Source: a bacterium
GTDB lineage: Bacteria; Verrucomicrobiota; Verrucomicrobiia; Limisphaerales; UBA11358
NCBI GenBank assembly: GCA_021780905.1
Contig: JAJXXW010000028.1
Span: 84,752-148,751, forward strand
Direction: 5' to 3'
DNA: 64,000 nt
The position numbers were made by a program, and so were the translations under genes. Positions within the stretch are counted from its first letter, which is position 1. Every line of letters starts with the position of its first letter. Below, piece by piece: positions 28,478 through 39,541 of this stretch. The notes below the pieces were generated by a model, which was given only the letters and a program-made list of their open reading frames with translations, had not been told where the DNA came from and searched no databases.

Positions 28478-28915
28478 ATGCGCAAACTGATTTTTTGCAT
28501 TGCCGCCGCTCTGGTTGCCGCCGGCATCACGGGCTGCACCGGCCCCGAACACAAACTGGCCCGCGGCATTGACAACACCATGGAACTGGTTCGCTGGGGC
28601 GACATGCGCCAGAGCATCGAGGAGAACGCCGTGTTTTCCGCGCCGGATGTCAGCTACACCTACGGCGCGATTCATGGCTTTGACCAGTCGCTCAAGCGCG
28701 CCGGCCTGGGCGTCCTGGAAGTCGCCACCTTCCCGCTCCCGTCCTACGACCCGATCTTGACCTGGACCGTGCCGGCCGTCCCCCAGTATCCGGACAGCTA
28801 CAAGCCCCATCTGATTGCCGACCCGCTCTTTGAAACCGACACTTACAGCGGTTACAGCGGCGGCGACATCGCACCGTTCGTTCCGGGCAGCCGGTTCAAT
28901 GTCTTTGACTACTGA
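28478..28915 (+). CDS. TIGR04073-like lipoprotein (hypothetical)
   Basis: MRKLIFCIAAALVAAGITGCTGPEHKLARGIDNTMELVRWGDM...; lipobox; family assignment tentative. Confidence 0.55.
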   Translation: MRKLIFCIAAALVAAGITGCTGPEHKLARGIDNTMELVRWGDMRQSIEENAVFSAPDVSYTYGAIHGFDQSLKRAGLGVLEVATFPLPSYDPILTWTVPAVPQYPDSYKPHLIADPLFETDTYSGYSGGDIAPFVPGSRFNVFDY

Positions 28916-28936
28916 AGTGAAATTTTTCCCGCACCG

Positions 28937-28965
28937 CGCGCCAGCAAAATTTGTTGGCGCGTTTT
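28937..28965 (+). terminator. Rho-independent terminator
   Basis: CGCGCCAGCAAA / TTTGTTGGCGCG stem followed by TTTTGCTTT. Confidence 0.8.
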
Positions 28966-28981
28966 GCTTTCGGGAACCGCC

Positions 28982-29854
28982 ATGCGCCTTGAAAAAAAAT
29001 CGCCCTGCAAGGTCAACCTCATCCTGAACATCCTCGGCCGGCGCGCCGACGGCTTCCACGAACTGGAAACCGTCCTCCAGCCGGTGAATGTCTGGGACGA
29101 AATGTCCTTCGAATGCGCCGGTGCCGGCCTGCAACTGACGTGCAGCCATCCCGACCTGCCGACGGATTCCAAAAACCTGGTCCACCGCGCGGCCACTTCG
29201 TTTCTCGCCGCCGCCAAGATTGCCGACGGCGTAAAAATTCACCTGCAAAAAAAACTGCCGCTCGCCGGCGGCATCGGCGGCGGCAGCGCCAACGCGGCGG
29301 TGACACTAACCGCGCTGAACGAACTTTTTGGCCAGCCGCTGCCGCTCGCAAAACTGCACGGGCTGGCGGCCGCGCTCGGCTCGGACGTGCCGTTTTTTCT
29401 CCATGATAAACCCGCGCTGGCCACCGGTCGCGGCGAGCAGGTGCGGACGCTGGAGCCTTTTCCGGCGCTGACCGGCAAGGCGTTTTTCCTCGTCCATCCC
29501 GGCTTCGGCATTTCGACGCCGTGGTCATATCAAAACCTGGCGCGGTTTCCGAAAGACCAGAACGGCATGGCCGGCCGCGCGGAGAGATTGGTGACGGCGT
29601 TGCAGGCCGAGGATGGGACCGCCATCGCGGACGGCTTTTACAATTCGCTGGAAGCGCCGGCGTTCGACAAGTTTCCGGTGCTGCCACTCTACCAGGACTT
29701 CCTCCGCGAGCAGGGCGCGCTGGTGGCGCTCATGTCCGGCAGCGGCTCGACGACCTTTGCCATCGCGGAAGATTTGGCGGCGGCGGAAAACTTGGCGGAG
29801 AAATTCAAATCGCAGTTCGGCGACCACGGCTGGACGGCGGTGGTGGCTATTTGA
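28982..29854 (+). CDS. ispE: 4-diphosphocytidyl-2-C-methyl-D-erythritol kinase
   Basis: SPCKVNLILNILGRRADGFHELETV, LPLAGGIGGGSANAAVTLTALN, ALMSGSGSTTFAI. Confidence 0.94.
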   Translation: MRLEKKSPCKVNLILNILGRRADGFHELETVLQPVNVWDEMSFECAGAGLQLTCSHPDLPTDSKNLVHRAATSFLAAAKIADGVKIHLQKKLPLAGGIGGGSANAAVTLTALNELFGQPLPLAKLHGLAAALGSDVPFFLHDKPALATGRGEQVRTLEPFPALTGKAFFLVHPGFGISTPWSYQNLARFPKDQNGMAGRAERLVTALQAEDGTAIADGFYNSLEAPAFDKFPVLPLYQDFLREQGALVALMSGSGSTTFAIAEDLAAAENLAEKFKSQFGDHGWTAVVAI

Positions 29855-31454
29855 ACCGCTTAAACTTCGCCAGCGCAAACTCCGTCATTTCCTTCGCCGC
29901 CGGGATTTGGCAGAGCAGCGCAAGCAGCCAATAGGTGCCGCCGGCGATGCCCGCCGGCACAAACACTGCGCCGATTTTCAGCGCCAGGGTCGCGTGGCCG
30001 AGGCATTTTTCCCAGCCCGTCCAACCGCACCAGGCCGCAACGCCCGCAAGCAAGGCCGCCAGCGCCAGCGGCCGCAGGACGCCCCGCAGTGATTCCATTT
30101 CCAGCCGCCCCAGTTTCTTCCGCAGCGCAAACAGAAGCAGCGCGACATTCGCGATGGAAGTCGCCGTGTTGGCGAGGCCGAGGCCGCCCTGCTTGAGCGG
30201 CACGATGAGGATGGCCGCCAGCAGGAGGTTCAGCCCCAGACAGACCAGGCTGATTTGCATCGGCGTCTTGGTGTCGCCGAGCGCGTAGAAGGCGCGGGCC
30301 AGGACATTCACCGTGGAAAAGGCCACGAGGCCGGGCGCGAGGCAGACGAGCGCGAACGCCGCGCGGTCGGTTGAGGCGGCGGTGAACTGGCCGCGCTCAA
30401 ACAGCAGCCGCATGATCGGCTCCGCCAGGGCGACCAGCAGCGCGGCGGCGATCAAATTCACCAGCAGCAAGGAGCCGATGCCGTGGCGCAGCGCGGCGCG
30501 GAACTCCGGATAATTCTTGTCAATCGCCAGGCTGCTCAATGTCGTCAGCAGATACGTCGCCAGCGAGATGCCGAACATGCCCTGCGGCAGTTCCATCAGC
30601 CGCACGGCGTATTCAAACGAGGCGTTGATCTGCGGATTGATCCAGAAGGCGAGGCTCTGCACGAGCAGGACGTTGAGTTGAAACGCGGCCACGCCAATGG
30701 TTCCCGGAATCATCCGCGTGGCGACCAGCCGGACGGTTGCGTTTTTCCACGGCGAAACCCAGCGGTAGCGGAAACCTTCGCGCCAGAGCGTCGGCACTTG
30801 AAACGCCGCCTGCGCCATGCCCGCCACTAGCACGCCGTAGGCCAGCGCAAAAATCTGCACCGGCAGCCGGCCTTCCTTCGGGAGATTCAGCCCGAACCTT
30901 GGTGCGAGGAACAAAACCGACGCGATCATCACCACGTTGAGCATCGTCGCGCCCATCGCGGGAATGAAAAAATGGCCGCGCGCGTTCAACATGCCCATCA
31001 GTGCCGCCGCGATGCAGACGAGCAGCATGTAGGGAAACATCACGAACAGCAGCCGCAGCATCAGGCCGGTGGCCGTTGAGAATTCATGCGCCGACAGCGC
31101 AATCGCGAGGCCGAGCATGACGGCCGCGATCAGCCCGCTCGCCACGACCACCAGGCCGGAGATGACGGCGTTGGCGGCTTTCCACATTTCTTCCTCGCCG
31201 TGATTTTTTTCCTTCTCCTTGAAAATCGGGATGAAGGCCGCCGTCAACGCGCCTTCGCCGAGCAGCCGGCGGAACAGGTTCGGGATTTGAAAGGCGAACG
31301 TGAACGCGCCGGCCACCCAGCCGTCGCCCATGAAGCGCGCATAGACCATCACGCGCACCATGCCGAGCACGCGGCTCAACAACGTGGCGCCCGCCATCGC
31401 GCCGGAGGCTTGCAGCATCTTTGACACCGGCGGATTCTCATGCAAAGACGCCAA
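29847..31454 (-). CDS. murJ: Lipid II flippase MurJ (MviN)
   Basis: 535 aa; GATLLSRVLGMVRVMVYARFMGDGWVAGAFTFAFQIPNLFRRLLGEGALTAAFIPIF. Confidence 0.94.
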   Translation of the reverse strand: MASLHENPPVSKMLQASGAMAGATLLSRVLGMVRVMVYARFMGDGWVAGAFTFAFQIPNLFRRLLGEGALTAAFIPIFKEKEKNHGEEEMWKAANAVISGLVVVASGLIAAVMLGLAIALSAHEFSTATGLMLRLLFVMFPYMLLVCIAAALMGMLNARGHFFIPAMGATMLNVVMIASVLFLAPRFGLNLPKEGRLPVQIFALAYGVLVAGMAQAAFQVPTLWREGFRYRWVSPWKNATVRLVATRMIPGTIGVAAFQLNVLLVQSLAFWINPQINASFEYAVRLMELPQGMFGISLATYLLTTLSSLAIDKNYPEFRAALRHGIGSLLLVNLIAAALLVALAEPIMRLLFERGQFTAASTDRAAFALVCLAPGLVAFSTVNVLARAFYALGDTKTPMQISLVCLGLNLLLAAILIVPLKQGGLGLANTATSIANVALLLFALRKKLGRLEMESLRGVLRPLALAALLAGVAAWCGWTGWEKCLGHATLALKIGAVFVPAGIAGGTYWLLALLCQIPAAKEMTEFALAKFKRFK

Positions 31455-31547
31455 GTCGCAAAGTCAAATCCCGTGGCGGCCCGGCGTGAGCCGGTTCCGG
31501 TTTAATTGGCAATTGGCAACCGGCGGCCGGCAATTTATCCTGCCCGC

Positions 31548-32831
31548 GTGAGCATCATTGATGAATTAAAATGGCGCGGGCTGGTGGCCGATTGCACCGA
31601 TGCGGCGGAGTTGGAGAAGAAAATCGCCGCGCCCCTCACGCTTTACTGCGGCTTCGACCCCACCGCCGACAGCCTGCACGTCGGCAATCTCGTGCCGCTG
31701 CTCGCGCTGCGGCGGTTCCAACTGCTCGGCCATCATCCCATCGCCGTCGCCGGCGGCGCGACCGGCTCCATCGGCGATCCCAGCGGCAAGTCCGCCGAGC
31801 GCCAGCTCCTCACCCAGGAAATTTTGGATCACAACATCGCCAGCGTGAAAACGCAGCTCGCGAAGCTGCTCGATTTTGAAACGAAGCAAAATCCCGCGCG
31901 GCTCGTGGACAATGCAAGCTGGACGGCGGGCATTTCCTTCCTCGATTTTCTGCGCGACATTGGGAAGCATTTTTCCGTCAACCAGATGGTCGCCAAGGAA
32001 TCCATCCGCGCCCGCATGGAAGACCGCGAGGTGGGCATCAGCTACACCGAGTTCAGCTATATGCTGCTCCAGGCGTTCGATTTCATGGTGCTGTGCCGCG
32101 ACGCAAACTGCGAACTCCAGATTGGCGGCAGCGATCAGTGGGGCAACATCACCGCCGGCATCGAACTCACGCGCAAAAAGCTCGGCAGACAGGTCTATGG
32201 CCTGACGCTGCCGCTCATCACCAACGCCGACGGCTCGAAATTCGGCAAGACCGTCGCCGGCGCCATCTGGCTCGCCCCGAAACGCACCAGCGTCTATAAA
32301 TTCTACCAGTTTTGGATCAACACCGACGACCGCGACGTCATTCGCTATTTGAAATATTTCACATTTCTGGCACAGGCAGAAATCGAGTCGCTGGAAAAAC
32401 AGCACGCGGAAAATCCGGGCACCCGCATCGCGCACAAGGCGCTAGCTCGTGCCGTAACTGAATTGATTCATGGCGACATTCCGACGGCCAACTCAATTCT
32501 GGCAAGTAGAACACTTTTTGGAGAAGAAATTGACCCGTTAAGTTCTGGTCAAGATTACTTTGAAATTATTCTTGGCGAAGTGCCAACAATAGAAATCAAA
32601 ATCACAAAACTTGGCGGCTTGGGTGTGCCATTGGTGGAATTGCTAGTTGAGTCCAGACTATGCACCTCGAAAGGTCAAGCGCGGAAAGACATTGAAGGAG
32701 GTGGAATTTATGTAAACAACAGTCGCGAGACGAATGTCACGCGTTCCGTCACATTGAGAGATTTGCTATTTAACAAGCATTTTCTGCTTCGCAAGGGCAA
32801 AAAGAATTACATCGCAGTAACGGCGAAATAG
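31548..32831 (+). CDS. tyrS: Tyrosyl-tRNA synthetase (apparently chimeric: 3' third from a lower-GC source)
   Basis: LYCGFDPTADSLHVGNLVPLLALRRFQ, GGSDQWGNITAGIEL, SKFGKTVAGAIWL; GTG start; composition shift near 32440; C-terminal S4 segment duplicated at 34115-34264. Confidence 0.95.
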   Translation: MSIIDELKWRGLVADCTDAAELEKKIAAPLTLYCGFDPTADSLHVGNLVPLLALRRFQLLGHHPIAVAGGATGSIGDPSGKSAERQLLTQEILDHNIASVKTQLAKLLDFETKQNPARLVDNASWTAGISFLDFLRDIGKHFSVNQMVAKESIRARMEDREVGISYTEFSYMLLQAFDFMVLCRDANCELQIGGSDQWGNITAGIELTRKKLGRQVYGLTLPLITNADGSKFGKTVAGAIWLAPKRTSVYKFYQFWINTDDRDVIRYLKYFTFLAQAEIESLEKQHAENPGTRIAHKALARAVTELIHGDIPTANSILASRTLFGEEIDPLSSGQDYFEIILGEVPTIEIKITKLGGLGVPLVELLVESRLCTSKGQARKDIEGGGIYVNNSRETNVTRSVTLRDLLFNKHFLLRKGKKNYIAVTAK

Positions 32832-32833
32832 CT

Positions 32834-34087
32834 ATGAAATTGAATTGTAGCCGGCGTTTCAGGATTCTTTTCTTGATGATGTCAGCGATTGCTTGTTCAA
32901 CGGCCGGGTTTGGACAAGATTTTGTTTGGACGCAAACCAGTGCAACAAATCTAAATTGACAAGCTATCGCCTCAACGTCCGATGGGATGAAATTGGCTGC
33001 TGTGGCGACCGGAGATTATATCTACACCTCAACAAATTCTGGCGCGACTTGGACTCAACAAACAGGTTCTTTCATAATGAATTGGTCTAGCATCGCTTCA
33101 TCAGCGGATGGGACAAAATTGGTGGCGACCGCACAATCTAGCGGGATTTTTATTTCAACAAATTCTGGGATTACTTGGGCTCGATCTGGTGCACCCAATG
33201 AAAATTGGCAAGCAGTCGCTTCATCCTCTGATGGCACAAAGCTGGTGGCTGCAACTTATGGTGGTTATGGCACTTCGACCGAGGGTGGAATTTATGCCTC
33301 AACCGATTCAGGAAATACTTGGAATAAAACCGGTGCGCCCACGTTTTTTGATGGGCGCTACAACGACGTCTATAGTTGGCAAGCTATCGCATCATCTTCG
33401 GATGCGGCTAAATTCGCAGCAGTAGTTTACGGTGGTCCGGTTTTCACATCACAAAATTCGGGAGCTACATGGGCCCAGACTTTCGCGCCTAATGCTGCTA
33501 ATTGGACTTCCATTGCGTAATCATCGGATGGAACAGTTCTCGTCGCCGGTTCACCTGGCGGTATTGTTTATGTTTCAACAAATTCAGGAACAAATTGGAA
33601 AAACGACAGCGGAACGAACAACTTAAATGGTTGGATTTCTATTGCTTCATCATCGAACGGATTGAAATTGATAGCGGCAGTTTCCGGCATCGGAATTTAT
33701 GCCTCAACCAATACAGCGAGTATGTGGGCACTAACCAGTGCACCTCACAATTTGCAGTGGCATTGTATCGCCACATCATCGGACGGAACAGAAATTGCCG
33801 CTGGTGCACAACCAAACTCTTTCGGTGGTGGAATTTGGATCGGGAGAATCAGAATTTTGCCGACGCTGAATATCATTTCAACCAACGCTTCAGCCTCAAT
33901 GGCCATAATGCCAAACGGGAAAAACCTGATGATTGGACAGGCTTATCAATTGCAAATTTCGAGCGATCTTAAAAATTAGACAAATTTCGGAAATGCTTTC
34001 ACCGCGACAAATAACAACTGGGCGGGCACGAATTGTTGGAATGTGGCGAATACGAACCAAGCATTTTTCCGGCTGCAAATGTTATAA
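32834..34087 (+). pseudogene. Secreted BNR/sialidase-like repeat surface protein, inactivated by three nonsense codons
   Basis: One frame from MKLNCSRRFRILFLMMSAIACSTAGFGQ to AFFRLQML*, interrupted by TGA (32957-32959), TAA (33518-33520) and TAG (33977-33979); repeats of (N)WQAIASSSDGTKLVA..GGIYASTNSGNTW. Confidence 0.85.
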
Positions 34088-34114
34088 AAAATTTGCGGTT
34101 TTCTTCCGGAGGAG

Positions 34115-34264
34115 ATCAAAGACATCGAAGGCGGCGGTGTGAACATCAACAACGTCCGCGAAGCCAGTGCCGCGCGGTCCGTGGCCGCCGGTGATTTGCT
34201 TTTCGGCAAACACGTCCTGCTGCGCAAGGGCAAAAAGAATTACGTCGTGGTGACGGCGGTGTGA
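34115..34264 (+). pseudogene. Orphan 3' remnant of tyrS (displaced native C-terminus)
   Basis: IKDIEGGGVNINNVREASAARSVAAGDLLFGKHVLLRKGKKNYVVVTAV* parallels the intact tyrS C-terminus RKDIEGGGIYVNNSRETNVTRSVTLRDLLFNKHFLLRKGKKNYIAVTAK*. Confidence 0.9.
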
Positions 34265-34330
34265 ACCATCGGTGCTGGTGCCGCCGTCGCTGGTTTCCGT
34301 TCCCCTGGCGGGTGAAGGGATGAGATTTGC

Positions 34331-34430
34331 CTGGACACGCTGCCGGGCAAATTCACGATCACGCGCGCGGACGAAGCGCTGACGCCCGACGGCGGGCTGG
34401 CCGCGTGGAGCGGCTTTCTAAACACTTGAT
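34331..34430 (+). pseudogene. Possible N-terminal transposase fragment (IS1380-like)
   Basis: LDTLPGKFTITRADEALTPDGGLAAWSGFLNT* resembles the DE.LT..GGL..F..FL N-terminus of IS1380-type transposases; too short for certainty. Confidence 0.35.
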
Positions 34431-34532
34431 CGGGGAAAACATGGCCCAGCAAATCGAGTGGTGCGGCGACTCGAACGCGGTTGGGTGAAACGACGGTCGT
34501 TTGGAGCCTGTCCGGGCGTTGGTCGAGCGGAA

Positions 34533-36689
34533 TCAGTTCTCCCGGTGGCTGAAGTCGCGGATCATGGCTTTCCACCACGGCGCGAGTTTTTCTTCCGGCC
34601 GCACCCAAGCCTGCTGGTGCAGCCAGACCATCACGCGCTGGTCGGCCATCACGGCGAGGCGCTCGCCGGCGTTCAACTTCTCCGGACCGCCGGCGAGAAG
34701 TTTCTCGCCAAGTTCGCGCACGGCGTCCGTGCCGGCACCAAGTTTGACCAGATGCTCGGCATAGACGGGATTCAACTGTTTTTCGCGTAGCAGGGTGACG
34801 TGGACGGCGTTGACGTAGGGATCGAGCACGGCGGCGGCCAGGCCGGCATGGGTGCGCGGGCGCGGCGTTTCGTCCCCGGTCAGTTCGTGAATTTTCATCC
34901 GCGAGCGCAGCGAGACGAGTTCCATCGGCGGCCGGGTTTCTTCCGGCGTCAGAAACAAGCCCAGACTTTTCGCCCGCGCGCCGAGGCTGCGACGGCTGGT
35001 CAGGACGCTCAACGGCACGGACAAAACCAGGCCGGCCAGCACCGGCGTGAACCACCAGAACAAATCGGGATCGAGCTTCCAGGTGAACCAGCCCCACGCC
35101 GCACCGATGAGCGTGTGGCCCCAGTGCCGTTGCGCGGCGTAAAGCCAGTCGGTGCCGTCGGCGGAACGTTTCTGCGTGGTCCAGCCGACGCTGATGCCGG
35201 CGAGGTTGGTCAGCACGAACCGCGTGTGCCAAAGCATCAGCAGCGGCGCGTGCAGCGTGGAGAACAGCGTTTCACCCAGCACGCCGCCGGCGGCGTTGAG
35301 CAGGCCGCCGAACTGCCGACGGCGCGGCCAGTCGCGGGCGAGGTCAATCAGCGACAGCAGTTTCGGCAGCAGGATGACGACCATGCAGATGATGAAAATC
35401 AGCAGCGCGTGCGCCGTGCCGCTCCAGTTCTTGAGGTAGGGGTTGAACGACTCCACGGTGATGTTCGAGAGGCCGGTGAACTTCTGCACGCAGAAAATCC
35501 AGTAGAAAACGATGAGGAAGGCGAGCCACAGCGGGCCGGCGACGTAGCCCATGATGCCGAGGATGAGGTGCATCCGGCTCACGCCGCGCAGGCCCCTGGC
35601 GAACAGCACGAGGCTGTGCTGCAGGTTGCCCTGGCACCAGCGGCGTTCGCGCTGGGCGTTTTCAATGAGCGCCTGCGGGGCTTCCTCGTAGCTGCCGTCC
35701 AGATCGTAGGCCAGCCAGACGGACCAATTTTCGCGGAGCATCAGCGCGGCTTCGACGAAATCGTGCGAGAGAATCTGGCCACCAAACGGTTTGCGGCCGG
35801 GCAGCGAGGGCAAATCGCAAAACTGCATGAACGGCTCGGTGCGAATGATGGCGTTGTGGCCCCAGTAATTGCCGAAATCGAGCGCCCAATAATTCAAACC
35901 CGAAATGAATACCGGCGCATAAAGGCGGTTCGCAAATTGCTGAATGCGGCCGAACAGCGACTCGGCGTTGACGAGCGCCGGCACGGTCTGGATCAGGCCG
36001 ACGGTCGGATGCACCTCCATCAATTTCGCGAGGTCCACGAGCGTTTCGCCGCGCATCACGCTGTCGGCGTCGCAACAGACGAAGTAGCGGTAGCGCTTGC
36101 CCCAGGTGTTAAGGAAGTCGCGGACGTTGCCGCTCTTGCGCGCCTCATTGAAGAGGCGGCGGCGGTAGTAGATTTTCCCGAGCGCGTCGAGGTCGCGCAC
36201 GAGTTCGGACCAGTTTTTTTCCTCCTCCACCCAGCGGTCGGGGTTCGTCGAGTCGCTGAGGATGAAAAAATCGAATTGGTCAAGCTGGCCGGTGCGTTCG
36301 AGCGATTCGTAGGTGGCGCGCAAGCCTTCCAGCACGCGCACGGAATCCTCGTTGTAGATCGGGAAAATGATCGCGGTGCTGACGCCGTCAATTTTTTGGC
36401 CCTGGAACGGTTTTAGCCCGGTGATGTGCCGCCGCGTGCCGAAGATGCGGATGAAAAAGCCATACACGCCGTGCATGCAGCCGATGGCCGTGAGCAAAAA
36501 CAAAATAATGAACAGCACCAGCAGCACCGTGCGCGACGCGCTCCAGCCGGTGCGCCAGAGCAGATCAGCGAAGAGCATCGCCACCGCGCCGGTCAGCAGC
36601 ACCGCCGAGGAGAAAAACAAAAACAGCCGCGGCCCGCGCCGGAACGCGGGCACGGTATTGGGGGGCAGTTCTGAAATGGTGAGCGACAT
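34533..36689 (-). CDS. opgH: Glucans biosynthesis glucosyltransferase MdoH/OpgH
   Basis: 718 aa; AIIFPIYNEDSVRVLEGLRATYESL, FFILSDSTNPDRWVEEE, YWALDFGNYWGHNAIIRTEPFM, QRERRWCQGNLQH. Confidence 0.93.
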   Translation of the reverse strand: MSLTISELPPNTVPAFRRGPRLFLFFSSAVLLTGAVAMLFADLLWRTGWSASRTVLLVLFIILFLLTAIGCMHGVYGFFIRIFGTRRHITGLKPFQGQKIDGVSTAIIFPIYNEDSVRVLEGLRATYESLERTGQLDQFDFFILSDSTNPDRWVEEEKNWSELVRDLDALGKIYYRRRLFNEARKSGNVRDFLNTWGKRYRYFVCCDADSVMRGETLVDLAKLMEVHPTVGLIQTVPALVNAESLFGRIQQFANRLYAPVFISGLNYWALDFGNYWGHNAIIRTEPFMQFCDLPSLPGRKPFGGQILSHDFVEAALMLRENWSVWLAYDLDGSYEEAPQALIENAQRERRWCQGNLQHSLVLFARGLRGVSRMHLILGIMGYVAGPLWLAFLIVFYWIFCVQKFTGLSNITVESFNPYLKNWSGTAHALLIFIICMVVILLPKLLSLIDLARDWPRRRQFGGLLNAAGGVLGETLFSTLHAPLLMLWHTRFVLTNLAGISVGWTTQKRSADGTDWLYAAQRHWGHTLIGAAWGWFTWKLDPDLFWWFTPVLAGLVLSVPLSVLTSRRSLGARAKSLGLFLTPEETRPPMELVSLRSRMKIHELTGDETPRPRTHAGLAAAVLDPYVNAVHVTLLREKQLNPVYAEHLVKLGAGTDAVRELGEKLLAGGPEKLNAGERLAVMADQRVMVWLHQQAWVRPEEKLAPWWKAMIRDFSHREN

Positions 36690-36956
36690 TGCTGCCTTGC
36701 TGCGGTCTCTGCAAATCCAAAACTATTATCGGCAAATTCCGAAATGAAGCGCAAACTCAAAACGGGTCTCCCAGCAAAAAATCAGGTGAAACCTTGGCAC
36801 CCGCGCGTTCAAGTTTTGCGTTCGCAGGTTGCATTTGGGCATTCGCAATGCGGGGCTTTTGAAGCTTATTGATGGTGGTTACACGGATTCTGGAATTCTT
36901 GCGCAAGGTGCTTGGATTGATACACCGGCTGGCACAATGTCAACAAGACAATGAAA

Positions 36957-39052
<2,096 letters not shown>

Positions 39053-39187
39053 ACTTGAGGATAGGCCGAACCTTGCAAGGCGTCAAGGAACGGGCGGGGA
39101 AATCAGACCGCCGAAGACGATCCGTTAGGAGCGTCGCGACGTTTCCGCGCCAAGGCAGAAAAAATGGTTGGTGGCTGCCGGCTCAAA

Positions 39188-39541
39188 TCAGCCAGGGGAA
39201 TGGCTGGAAACAGGCGGAACCATTCCCAGTGCGGCGGAGCCGCGTTCGCCGGTCTTGATGCGCAAAGCATCGGTCACGGGCAGCACGAAAATTTTCCCAT
39301 CACCGCGCTGACCGGTATGAGCGCTCTTGTAAATCGCCTGGACGATGGTTTCCGCCGCCTCATCGCTACAGACGATTTCCAGGCGCAGTTTTGGCGGCAG
39401 TTCCACGTCGGTGAAATCGCGGTCGTGCTGGCCGAAGCCGCGCACCTCGGAAACGGTCAGTCCCGGCAGATGCTGTTCGTCGAGAGCGTCCAGCACCTGG
39501 TTGAGATGGTCCGGCGGGATGATGGCGAGAATCATTTTCAT
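39188..39541 (-). CDS. P-II family-like protein with shortened T-loop, last gene of RND operon
   Basis: MKMILAIIPPDHLNQVLDALDEQHLPGLTVSEVRGFGQHDRDFTDVELPPKLRLEIVCSDE...GDGKIFVLPVTDALRIKTGERG; overlaps RND stop (39538). Confidence 0.8.
   Translation of the reverse strand: MKMILAIIPPDHLNQVLDALDEQHLPGLTVSEVRGFGQHDRDFTDVELPPKLRLEIVCSDEAAETIVQAIYKSAHTGQRGDGKIFVLPVTDALRIKTGERGSAALGMVPPVSSHSPG

Noticed and set aside
32957-33979. Stop-codon readthrough or recoding (for example TGA read as Trp) in the repeat-protein frame
   Set aside because: All three different stops interrupt the frame while other genes in the window use TGA, TAA and TAG normally; pseudogenisation is simpler.
34800-36416. 538-aa plus-strand ORF opposite opgH
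   Set aside because: Shadow ORF of a conserved glucosyltransferase.
36690-36956. Possible sigma-54 promoter (ttggcacccgcgcg) upstream of opgH
   Set aside because: The GC element is not followed at the right spacing by a TTGCW-type -12 element.
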